Shown here: positions 50,052 to 57,260 of the stretch, piece after piece
How the letters are laid out: each line of letters begins with the position of its first letter
Position numbering within the stretch: the stretch's first letter is position 1
Virus record (IMG/VR): IMGVR_UViG_3300043411_002890
Location: 1 to 58,216 of that record
Length of the DNA: 58,216 bases
Direction: 5' to 3' (one strand)
Source: a virus
Notes under the pieces: generated by a model
Told to the model about the DNA's origin: nothing
The model's input: the letters and a program-made list of their open reading frames with translations, nothing else
Databases searched by the model: none
Program-made: the position numbers and the translations under genes

Positions 50052-50450
50052 ATGAATAGAGAAGAAGCTAGAGCAAAATTGGACATGGAGATTGAAAAAT
50101 CTTTGTTTATATTTACAAATAAAATCAAAGAAAATATCTATGACTTTATTATGATGTCAGTTAAAAGAGATCAAGTTCTTAATCAGTCTATTGATGATAA
50201 GACACTAAAGACGATAATCAGTCTTGCTCAAACATGTGTTCAACAAGGAAAAGGTTTGTTTATTGATGAATTTAATGGACAGATCAAAAAAGCATTGGAT
50301 AATTATACAGGTGCCGAAAACCCTACTTTGATGGCATTAACAGAAATGCCAAAGAAAGAGATGTCAGTCCAAACAAATTTACCAGCTATCTCTCAACCTT
50401 TGCCACAAGTAACAAAACCAAAAGTTTCGTTCGTTTTACCACAAGATTAA
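50052..50450 (+). CDS. Hypothetical protein
   Basis: 132 residues, first gene of a plus-strand set that ends with the lysin. The first 95 residues are helical; the rest is a flexible Pro/Lys tail (ISQPLPQVTKPKVSF). A purine-rich CAAGGT lies just before the ATG. No recognised domain. Confidence 0.75.
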   Translation: MNREEARAKLDMEIEKSLFIFTNKIKENIYDFIMMSVKRDQVLNQSIDDKTLKTIISLAQTCVQQGKGLFIDEFNGQIKKALDNYTGAENPTLMALTEMPKKEMSVQTNLPAISQPLPQVTKPKVSFVLPQD

Positions 50451-50478
50451 TCTTAATTCTACTTATCTTTTACCTAAA

Positions 50479-50958
50479 ATGAGATCTTTCGTAAAACATT
50501 TAATAGAATGTAATTGTATATTGCCTCAATTCAAAGCGGCAATACCACCCGTATTTCATAAATTTATTGTATTTTCAGAGCTCAAGGAAAAAAGTGAACT
50601 ACTTCCCTCTTATGTGAAATGTAACAACTGTGGTGCAATTCATAGAGTTTATGAAGTCAATAAGTCAGAACTTACAAAAAATGAAAATACCAGAGGCGTT
50701 GTTTCATTTGATGAATTAAAATTAAGCTTACCAGAAAAAATTGTAATAATACTAGAAAAATACGAGTGCGATATAACAGTATGGCAAGAAATAATGTTTT
50801 TAATAGAAAATAAAATTTGGGGAAATGAAGTTGTATTGTCAAGAGAAACAGAAGAAACACAGCAAAAGAAAAGAACGTTGATAACGACACTATTAATTGC
50901 TGGGGAAACTTTGTTCAAAATAAATAAGAGAGAAAAAGAGACGGATAAAAATGGTTAA
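50479..50958 (+). CDS. Hypothetical protein with possible zinc ribbon
   Basis: 159 residues. ECNCILPQF near the N-terminus and VKCNNCGAIHRVYEV form two Cys pairs that could bind zinc. The C-terminal half is helical and ends with a basic segment. It overlaps the next gene by 8 bp. No family recognised. Confidence 0.75.
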   Translation: MRSFVKHLIECNCILPQFKAAIPPVFHKFIVFSELKEKSELLPSYVKCNNCGAIHRVYEVNKSELTKNENTRGVVSFDELKLSLPEKIVIILEKYECDITVWQEIMFLIENKIWGNEVVLSRETEETQQKKRTLITTLLIAGETLFKINKREKETDKNG

Positions 50959-51262
50959 AATAGATACATTTGCTCCCACGGAAGATGCAGTTTTTGAAAA
51001 AGAAGATTTTACTACGGTAATTGATATATCTTCTCTTGAAACGAAACTTACAAAAGAACAAAAGGAAAAATGTTACGCTGTCGTTGTAGAAGTTGCAAAA
51101 TACCTGAAATCTGATAGAGAAAAATTATATATGATAGAACGGTTAATCATGGAGCTTGAGAACACAACAACTGCGGAGTTTATTATGAATGCTCTTAGGA
51201 GCACTAGAAAAACTCTAGTTGATAAAGAAATTAGTGTAACTAAAAAAGGTTTGGTATTATAA
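50951..51262 (+). CDS. Hypothetical protein
   Basis: 103 residues, helical and acidic at the start (VIDISSLETKLTKEQKEKCY, YLKSDREKLYMIERLIMELE). Its stop and the next start share one base, so the genes are translationally coupled. No domain recognised. Confidence 0.75.
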   Translation: MVKIDTFAPTEDAVFEKEDFTTVIDISSLETKLTKEQKEKCYAVVVEVAKYLKSDREKLYMIERLIMELENTTTAEFIMNALRSTRKTLVDKEISVTKKGLVL

Positions 51263-51510
51263 TGTTAAAATACGAAACAAAGTTTAAAAAAGTCTTTAAA
51301 AGACGAGAAGATGGTTTATATCAAGAAATCATTCGGCATTTTATTGTTACAACCAATAAACTTAATGGGGAAGTTAAAACTCAGTTTGATAAAGAATTTT
51401 ACGGTAAAATATATAAAAAAGCAACTGTTGCAGATCATGGAGTCAACGGATACGAAGAATTTTTTGATGAGAATACAAATGAAACCATTTTTCTTGTTGC
51501 GATACAATAA
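51262..51510 (+). CDS. Hypothetical protein
   Basis: 82 residues, basic N-terminus (FKKVFKRREDGLYQEIIRHF) and probably a small beta/alpha fold. Immediately upstream of the endolysin gene (8 bp), so it may belong to the lysis or late region. No domain recognised. Confidence 0.72.
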   Translation: MLKYETKFKKVFKRREDGLYQEIIRHFIVTTNKLNGEVKTQFDKEFYGKIYKKATVADHGVNGYEEFFDENTNETIFLVAIQ

Positions 51511-51518
51511 TATCCTTT

Positions 51519-52352
51519 ATGCCAATTAACAAATTGCCAACGTGGCTAGATCCAAACGCTGAAGTTACCCAGCATTCAAAACCTTCATGGTTTACTGCTT
51601 ATCAACGACCAATGTTTGATGCTATTTTTTATTTGTGGTGCGTTGATACATTTTATCACTGTGCTACCGAACAAGGTTACACATTATCCTATGATCAGTT
51701 AATTGAAATTGCCGCAAACGCTGCCGTTGAAACAGGACATGGCCAAAAGTGGAGCGGAAACAACTGGGGTGGTGTCAAAATAAACAGAACTTATGTTAGT
51801 GATTACAAAGAGAAACATGGAACCTCTCCTAAGTGGTATAAAGATGCTGGCCATGTTGCTGGTGGAGATCAGCCTGTTGTTTATTATGTTTATTTTGAAT
51901 CCCCACAAGACTATGCAACTTATTGGCTGCAAAAATTTGTTCCAATAGATTATTCAAAAGAAGAACAAATAGAAGAGACCAAGAGAACTAGATACTATAA
52001 AACAGCAAAAGCATTTTGGACAAATTCTACTTTTACAGATAAATCACAACATTGGTTTTATGAACTTTGTGTATCTGGTTATAAAGGAGAGGTTACAAAA
52101 AAAGATCCTGGGCCTAGTGTTGATACGCTTTTCAATTGTAAAAGTCGTGTAAAAACAATGTTATCTCAACTATTACTAGGTTTGTCTCCTGATAACGCTT
52201 GGGGAAATAAATCTAAAGAAAAGTGTAAAGAGTTTCAAACAGCACACGGATTATCTCCAAGTGGTATTCTTACTGATGAAACTTTTATTTTTATATTGAA
52301 TGATTATTTCACTTTAGCTGAATTTAGTAAATTTTTAAATCTTAAGTTTTAA
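51519..52352 (+). CDS. Endolysin: glucosaminidase-like domain plus peptidoglycan-binding domain
   Basis: 277 residues. The N-terminal 190 residues have the lysozyme-like/glucosaminidase pattern IAANAAVETGHGQKWSGNNW (catalytic Glu candidate in VETGHG), then GGVKINRTY and YFESPQDYATYWLQKFV. The C-terminal 70 residues (LLLGLSPDNAWGNKSKEKCK, FQTAHGLSPSGILTDETF) are a PG_binding_1-type three-helix domain. It cleaves the glycan backbone of peptidoglycan during lysis. Its end overlaps the convergent amidase by 4 bp. Confidence 0.85.
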   Translation: MPINKLPTWLDPNAEVTQHSKPSWFTAYQRPMFDAIFYLWCVDTFYHCATEQGYTLSYDQLIEIAANAAVETGHGQKWSGNNWGGVKINRTYVSDYKEKHGTSPKWYKDAGHVAGGDQPVVYYVYFESPQDYATYWLQKFVPIDYSKEEQIEETKRTRYYKTAKAFWTNSTFTDKSQHWFYELCVSGYKGEVTKKDPGPSVDTLFNCKSRVKTMLSQLLLGLSPDNAWGNKSKEKCKEFQTAHGLSPSGILTDETFIFILNDYFTLAEFSKFLNLKF

Positions 52353-53146
52353 AAGGAAAATAGACCATCAATAGGTCTTTGAATCCATATTCCATTTTTA
52401 TACCCTTTTGATTTCAATAAACCAACAGTTTGTTTTCCTGGAATTCCATCACAATTTTCTATTCCAAGATCTTTTTGTCTTTGTTTCCATGCTGTGATAT
52501 CTTGACTAGATCCTACATCAAAACATTCATAACCTGCATCTTTTAGTGCAATAAAAATCTGCTCTCCTGGGTCTCCTCTGCCTCTGTCACGCGTCAAATT
52601 TACGTGACCAAGTAATCCGATAAAATTATTATTATCAATAACTCTTTGTATTTGAGTTAAAACTGGTTTACCAGCTTTCCAAGCAATTTGTCTTTGAATT
52701 CCTAATGCTGCGGTTAAAAAATCAACTAATAAAACAGTTTTTTTAAGCTCTTCTTCATAGAGATATCTAGTGCCATTTTTATTTTCTTGTATAATTTCAA
52801 TACCCAAAGAAGATGGATTAAACTGTCCTGCTTGCCAACTATAATGTTGAACTGGATCATTTTGACAAACAACTTCTCCATTAAGGTCAACAGTATAATC
52901 CCAACTTACTTGTCTTTCTGTGTTTACTTGATATCTTGCTAAAGCTTCATCAATCTTTGAATCTGGCCCAATTCCCTGTAATAATTGAGAGACAATTCCT
53001 TCATGAGTGTGAAGAATAATATTTTTTATAGATTTAATTCTTGGTGATTTATCGGTGATATATTTTACCCAAGAAATATTATCTTCCCAAGATTTCGTTT
53101 TAAGATCTGGAATTTCATATTTTTGCTTATTGATTATTATAGACAT
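52349..53146 (-). CDS. N-acetylmuramoyl-L-alanine amidase (Amidase_2) with peptidoglycan-binding tail
   Basis: 265 residues. NIILHTHEG supplies the first zinc His, then VSWDYTVDLNGEVVCQND, SLGIEIIQE, IGLLGHVNLTRDRGRGDPGEQ with the second His and the D.P(G) zinc-binding region. The C-terminal segment (KQRQKDLGIENCDGIPGKQT) resembles a peptidoglycan-binding domain. It hydrolyses the amide bond between muramic acid and the peptide. Convergent with the glycan-cleaving lysin. Confidence 0.88.
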   Translation of the reverse strand: MSIIINKQKYEIPDLKTKSWEDNISWVKYITDKSPRIKSIKNIILHTHEGIVSQLLQGIGPDSKIDEALARYQVNTERQVSWDYTVDLNGEVVCQNDPVQHYSWQAGQFNPSSLGIEIIQENKNGTRYLYEEELKKTVLLVDFLTAALGIQRQIAWKAGKPVLTQIQRVIDNNNFIGLLGHVNLTRDRGRGDPGEQIFIALKDAGYECFDVGSSQDITAWKQRQKDLGIENCDGIPGKQTVGLLKSKGYKNGIWIQRPIDGLFSF

Positions 53147-53163
53147 TTAAAGTTAAATACTCG

Positions 53164-53469
53164 TTAATCAACTTCGATTAAACAATATTTATGAACCCAA
53201 AAAATTCTCGTATCATCAAGAATCCTAATATATTTCTTATCCGCTGAAATATCTAAAACAACTATCTCTTTATTTGGCATTATTTCAAATAGCTCATTAG
53301 CCATTTCAAAAAATCCATCTTCCCTTATGCAGCCATATAAGCCATTTTTATCAATTGTTTTATATGCTCTATTCATATCCACTTCAAATATTTTTTCCTT
53401 ATTATTTGTAAGTTGGCAAAATAGCTGCTTTTTATTTTCAGTCATATTCGAGTACACAGATTGTATCAT
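53164..53469 (-). CDS. Hypothetical protein, possibly SH3-like
   Basis: 101 residues (ATG 53469, or ATG 53445 giving MTENKKQLF). Strand-rich with KEIVVLDISADKKYIRILDD and an aromatic IFWVHKYCLIEVD end, reminiscent of a small SH3-like barrel. Unassigned. Upstream of the amidase in the same direction. Confidence 0.68.
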   Translation of the reverse strand: MIQSVYSNMTENKKQLFCQLTNNKEKIFEVDMNRAYKTIDKNGLYGCIREDGFFEMANELFEIMPNKEIVVLDISADKKYIRILDDTRIFWVHKYCLIEVD

Positions 53470-53509
53470 TAAACAAAGTCCTTGTCTTGAAACGTATAAT
53501 ACTAAAGAT

Positions 53510-53980
53510 ATGGATCTATGTGAAATTTGTCAAAAAAAACGCTGTCAATGTGACAGTATTATTTCTGAAGAGACTGATAATTTTAAACTTTCAATTTCTT
53601 CACGAAAAAGAAAAACAAAAGTAAACCCTACATTATCTTTGTTTGAAAACACTAAAGAAACTGAAATGGCGTTCATTAAACGTCTATTGGCGGCAGCAAA
53701 GGCCAGGGCAGAGAAGAAAGGGATTGAATTCTCTCTAACAGAGAATGACGTAACAATACCAAGATATTGCCCAGTGTTAGGAATTCCAATTTATAGTTCT
53801 AAACTTAACTCTGACAATAGTCCTTCAATAGATCGCTTTAATAACAAGCTTGGATATATACCATCAAATATTACAATTATATCAACAAGAGCAAATAGAA
53901 TAAAGAACGATTCAAACTTTGAAGAAATAGAAAAACTATATCTTTTTCTTAAGGAAGAAACCTTAAAACGCCGCCCTTGA
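53510..53980 (+). CDS. HNH-type (His-Me finger) endonuclease
   Basis: 156 residues from ATG 53510; the long frame upstream is not needed. LCEICQKKRCQC at the N-terminus is a zinc knuckle. The C-terminal 90 residues follow the phage HNH/endonuclease VII-like pattern YCPVLGIPIYSSK, SPSIDRFNNKLGYIPSNITI, ISTRANRIKND. The canonical first His is not obvious, so a divergent active site is likely. TATAAT occurs 9 nt before the ATG. Probably a stand-alone homing endonuclease. Confidence 0.82.
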   Translation: MDLCEICQKKRCQCDSIISEETDNFKLSISSRKRKTKVNPTLSLFENTKETEMAFIKRLLAAAKARAEKKGIEFSLTENDVTIPRYCPVLGIPIYSSKLNSDNSPSIDRFNNKLGYIPSNITIISTRANRIKNDSNFEEIEKLYLFLKEETLKRRP

Positions 53981-54005
53981 CAACACCCGCGCGCGTGCGC
54001 ATGGT
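53977..54005 (+). promoter_or_regulatory. Promoter with GC-rich spacer
   Basis: TTGACA (53977-53982), 17-bp spacer that is almost only G and C, CATGGT (54000-54005), then AAAGGA 8 nt before the ATG at 54032. The -10 is weak (3 of 6). Confidence 0.55.
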
Positions 54006-54031
54006 GAGCGTGTAGCGAAAGGACACACACT

Positions 54032-54583
54032 ATGAGTACCCTGAAAAAACTATCCGCCAAGTCTAAAGCTATTATGACGAAAACCTCAGTTCTTGATTTA
54101 ACTGAGGTTTCTAACATGGAAACACAAGAACTAGGTTCTAATGAATCTTTTGTTGTGTTGGATGATACAGAAGATTCTTTTCTTAGTGTTGCAGGAATAA
54201 AAGAATATAAAATTCTTACTTCAACTGGGATATGGCATTTGACAGAACCTACAGATTCTTCTTTTGCTATCATTTCCGATGAAAAGAGAATAAGTCAGTT
54301 GACTCGTGGACAAGTTAAACTTATCGCGGAAAATGGATTGCTAAAAATAGTTACAAAAACTAGTAAGCTTGAATCTCATATCTGTACTTCTCAAAATGAT
54401 ATTGACTCACTTTTTTGCAACCATTTTGAAGAAGTCATAAAGCTTGAAGATGTGGAAGATATGTTGTTAATATATACTAAATTTTGTGTAAAAACTATTA
54501 GTGGTGACTATGCTTTTCTTCTTCTTGAGAAAGCATGTTTTGAATTTGTAGAAGTAGAACCTCGTAATTCTTATCTTCGATAA
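54032..54583 (+). CDS. Hypothetical protein
   Basis: 183 residues with a strong SD (AAAGGA). The N-terminal 35 residues are Lys/Ser rich (MSTLKKLSAKSKAIMTKTSV), the rest mixed strands and acidic helices. No known domain. The 3' end overlaps the opposing gene by 86 bp, and a terminator lies 70 bp further. Confidence 0.74.
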   Translation: MSTLKKLSAKSKAIMTKTSVLDLTEVSNMETQELGSNESFVVLDDTEDSFLSVAGIKEYKILTSTGIWHLTEPTDSSFAIISDEKRISQLTRGQVKLIAENGLLKIVTKTSKLESHICTSQNDIDSLFCNHFEEVIKLEDVEDMLLIYTKFCVKTISGDYAFLLLEKACFEFVEVEPRNSYLR

Positions 54584-54986
54584 TAAATTTTTCACCTATT
54601 ATCTTAGGTCTGTTTGTTTGATTGTTAACGATATAAACAAAGTCTGTAATGGGCACTATGGAAACATAGTGCTCTTTTTTTTTGCTGATTATAGTCAAAT
54701 AAAATATTGGAACTGTTACTACTCTTTTAGTTGTTAAAAACTCCGCTGTCCATAAAAATGCAATTTCTTTCTTTTTAAGTTCTTTGTTTTCATCAATTAA
54801 AAGATAAACTTTTGGATCTTCGAGACAAATAATTTTTTTAGTCTTGAAATATAATATATCACACTTTATGTCAAATAAACTTTGTTTAATTTTCAATATT
54901 TTAGCCATTAAACTATAAGTTTTTAAAGAATCAATAATATTGATAAAATCTTTAACTTCAAAGTCTTCAAGTTCAAATGTTAACAT
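54498..54986 (-). CDS. Hypothetical protein
   Basis: 162 residues. N-terminal acidic helix (FELEDFEVKDFINIIDSLKT) and a run of strands (KRVVTVPIFYLTII, EHYVSIVPITDFVYIV). Similar in design to the five following genes, suggesting one family of about 100-200 aa proteins. Its coding region contains, on the opposite strand, a strong terminator for the gene at 54032. Confidence 0.7.
   Translation of the reverse strand: MLTFELEDFEVKDFINIIDSLKTYSLMAKILKIKQSLFDIKCDILYFKTKKIICLEDPKVYLLIDENKELKKKEIAFLWTAEFLTTKRVVTVPIFYLTIISKKKEHYVSIVPITDFVYIVNNQTNRPKIIGEKFIIEDKNYEVLLLQIQNMLSQEEEKHSHH
54653..54683 (+). terminator. Rho-independent terminator inside an opposing gene
   Basis: Perfect stem GCACTATG / CATAGTGC with a GAAA tetraloop followed by TC and nine or more T on the plus strand. 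Confidence 0.9.
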
Positions 54987-55604
54987 CTAAAATATCTCTA
55001 CTACAGCGAATTGATTTAGTATTTCTTTTGTAAGAGAAGAAATGTTTTTATTTGGTCTTCTATCAACAACCAAATTATTTAAAGTTTCGAGACCAATGTC
55101 TTTTAAAGACAGCGGATAAATAAATCCTCCATCTTCTATCTGAAGATATGTTTCATAGTTAACAAAACTATCAAATTCTTCTTGTGAAAGGGAAGGGGGA
55201 TATATTTTCACGTTTACAGAATTATCTCCCCTTATTTCTGTTTCTTGTGAAACTTTTACGAGTTGTGTTACTAAACATGCAGTTCTAATATCTGTTGTCG
55301 TTAATACTTTATGTAGTATAGTGTATTCAATACAAATTTCTCCACAAAAATCAGTCTTTTCTTGTGAGGTAAAAACAAGTGCTGTACAACTTTCAAGACT
55401 TAAAACAACAACGCTTGAATCGCTAAAAACCAAATTTAGTTTTAAGCCTGAAAGATTTTCATATATTGTGTTTATTCGTTGTTTTAGATATTTTTCATAT
55501 ATTTCTTTTGCTAAAAGGTCTTTTGCTTTTGAAATTGTTAATTCAGAATTCATCACTTTAGCTTTAACTAAAAGGTTGAACGATGTTCTTAAAATTTTCT
55601 TCAA
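54987..55604 (-). CDS. Hypothetical protein
   Basis: 205 residues, abutting the next gene (no gap). N-terminal basic helix region, central strands (LNLVFSDSSVVVLSLES, ALVFTSQEKTDFCGEICIEY), C-terminal acidic/hydrophobic helices. Alternative start ATG 55550 (MNSELTISKAKD). No domain recognised. Confidence 0.7.
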   Translation of the reverse strand: MKKILRTSFNLLVKAKVMNSELTISKAKDLLAKEIYEKYLKQRINTIYENLSGLKLNLVFSDSSVVVLSLESCTALVFTSQEKTDFCGEICIEYTILHKVLTTTDIRTACLVTQLVKVSQETEIRGDNSVNVKIYPPSLSQEEFDSFVNYETYLQIEDGGFIYPLSLKDIGLETLNNLVVDRRPNKNISSLTKEILNQFAVVEIF

Positions 55605-56034
55605 TTAATTGTAAGAGTTGTTTTATCTTTTGTGATGTTCCATAATAAGAGAAAGAATTGAAATTAAAACCATAAACATATTTCTCATCTGAGTTTTTAT
55701 GACTATCAATATAAATCACATAAGCAGACCTGGAAGAAATATCTGTTTTGGAAAGAAATTTTAATTCTATATAAATTGCGGTTCTATTTTTTAGTGGCCC
55801 TTTTGGTTTTATTGCCGCTGAATCTATAATTCTAAGTTCTAGTGAAAGAAAAATTAGGTCATGTAATTTTGTTGTAAAAAAACCATCGTTTAAAGATAAA
55901 CCGAAAACTGGCTGAATTGAATTTTCTTTCAATAAAGAAGATATAAGATCTTCCTGGGAAGATCTTATAAGATCAAAGCGATCACAAATCGCTTTTTTAA
56001 TTTCATCATTTGTTTCTGTTATTGGTTTTGGCAT
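55564..56034 (-). CDS. Hypothetical protein
   Basis: 156 residues. Helical N-terminus, strand-rich centre (LIFLSLELRIIDSAAIKPKG, TAIYIELKFLSKTDI, AYVIYIDSHK), and a C-terminal helix. The central pattern is shared with neighbours in this cluster. Overlaps the next gene start by 41 bp and the previous stop by 1 bp. Confidence 0.7.
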   Translation of the reverse strand: MPKPITETNDEIKKAICDRFDLIRSSQEDLISSLLKENSIQPVFGLSLNDGFFTTKLHDLIFLSLELRIIDSAAIKPKGPLKNRTAIYIELKFLSKTDISSRSAYVIYIDSHKNSDEKYVYGFNFNSFSYYGTSQKIKQLLQLIEENFKNIVQPFS

Positions 56035-56462
56035 TAGAATTTTTGACCTTCAATATTGAAAGGTTTCACAATATATTTTTTGAAGTCATAATGATCAATT
56101 ATATCATCAGTAAATGGAAAAGTATGATCAAAACTTAAATTACTGCCACCAAATCCATTTCCAGGAAAATTAAGCCATAGATTTGGTTTTGAGTGGCCTT
56201 TCATTTCAAGAATACAAAAAATTACTTGTATTAACTCTGCTTCAATTAAAACATCAATTGTTTTAATCCAAACAAATGTTTCGTCTGTTGGTTTCCATTC
56301 TGATGGATCAGATAAAACAACAAAAGATTTACCTTCATAAAGTATTTCCTCACCTTGAAGTTTTTGGATATAGCCATTTATTAAAGTTTCAATTTCTTTT
56401 GAAAATTCTACTTTATAAATTTTTTTGACTATTGATTCAAAATCATCCTGGCTTAAACCCAT
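56034..56462 (-). CDS. Hypothetical protein
   Basis: 142 residues. Helical start (DDFESIVKKIYKVEF) followed by strands (KSFVVLSDPSEWKP, VIFCILEMKGHSKPNLWLNF). The Gly/Pro-rich NFPGNGFGGSN loop is distinctive. No function recognised. Confidence 0.7.
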   Translation of the reverse strand: MGLSQDDFESIVKKIYKVEFSKEIETLINGYIQKLQGEEILYEGKSFVVLSDPSEWKPTDETFVWIKTIDVLIEAELIQVIFCILEMKGHSKPNLWLNFPGNGFGGSNLSFDHTFPFTDDIIDHYDFKKYIVKPFNIEGQKF

Positions 56463-56486
56463 TAATTTAATTTCTTATAAATTTAA

Positions 56487-56807
56487 CTATAAAACCAAAC
56501 AGTTTATTCTTGGTCTAGTCAAAGTTATATCATTAAATCTTTCTGTAAAACAGGAATCTACTAGGACAAGCTCACCAGACTTAGAAAAATAATAGTCTAA
56601 AAATACTGACCATTTCACAATAGCTGTGGATGAAAGCAGCTTGTACGAAATTTCAATATTTTTATGATCCAAATAAAATGTAATATCTGCGACTTCAGAA
56701 AGTAAAATATATTTATCTTGATAAGACGAAGCCCAAGCCTTAACTTCTTTCAAGAAGTTTTTAAACCCATTTGATGATAATATTGTTTCTTCTATTGATT
56801 TCTGCAT
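56487..56807 (-). CDS. Hypothetical protein
   Basis: 106 residues with a helical first third and strands (YILLSEVADITFYLDHKNIE, SYKLLSSTAIVKWSVFLDYY). Start overlaps the upstream gene end by 16 bp. Same general size and organisation as its cluster neighbours. Confidence 0.68.
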   Translation of the reverse strand: MQKSIEETILSSNGFKNFLKEVKAWASSYQDKYILLSEVADITFYLDHKNIEISYKLLSSTAIVKWSVFLDYYFSKSGELVLVDSCFTERFNDITLTRPRINCLVL

Positions 56808-57175
56808 GCAAGCCTTTGTGAGAACCTAAAATAGTCTTTGCAGATATTCAACAAATCATTTCCAATACACAACCTTGTACAGTTTGTAACTCGTATTTTT
56901 GAATACCAAGCAGATTTTGAGATAGAAAAGAAAACATGCCTTATTAATTTGATCTGATTAGCAGTTAAAAGTTTTAATTCAATAACAGCGTTTACACTGT
57001 TGTTTGAAATTTCATATCTAATTTCAGGGTCTTCTAAAATTATATATTCATAATAATGATTATGATAATTATTAATAATATATTCTGTATTGTTTTTTAG
57101 ATATTCTTCAAATACTGTTTCATGGTTTTTTAGATATTCTTTTATCTGGAGAAGTTTCTTTTCTGATGGTAACAC
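56792..57175 (-). CDS. Hypothetical protein
   Basis: 127 residues. Charged helical start (KKLLQIKEYLKNHETVFEEY), strands EYIILEDPEIRYEIS and VNAVIELKLL, and a Cys-containing C-terminus. First gene of the minus-strand cluster inside the window. No recognisable domain. Confidence 0.68.
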   Translation of the reverse strand: MLPSEKKLLQIKEYLKNHETVFEEYLKNNTEYIINNYHNHYYEYIILEDPEIRYEISNNSVNAVIELKLLTANQIKLIRHVFFSISKSAWYSKIRVTNCTRLCIGNDLLNICKDYFRFSQRLACRNQ

Positions 57176-57188
57176 TTGAAATTTTTTT

Positions 57189-57260
57189 CTATCCTTCTTT
57201 AAGGAAGCTTGCTAGGTCATTAACTAATTCGATATCCGTTTTCTTTAACCAATTTATTTC
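57189..57260 (-). pseudogene. C-terminal stub of a gene cut by the TnpB element
   Basis: The minus-strand frame ending at 57189 encodes NWLKKTDIELVNDLASFLKEG and runs into the IS left end at 57261. It is probably the 3' end of a gene whose 5' part lies right of the element, outside the window. Confidence 0.55.
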
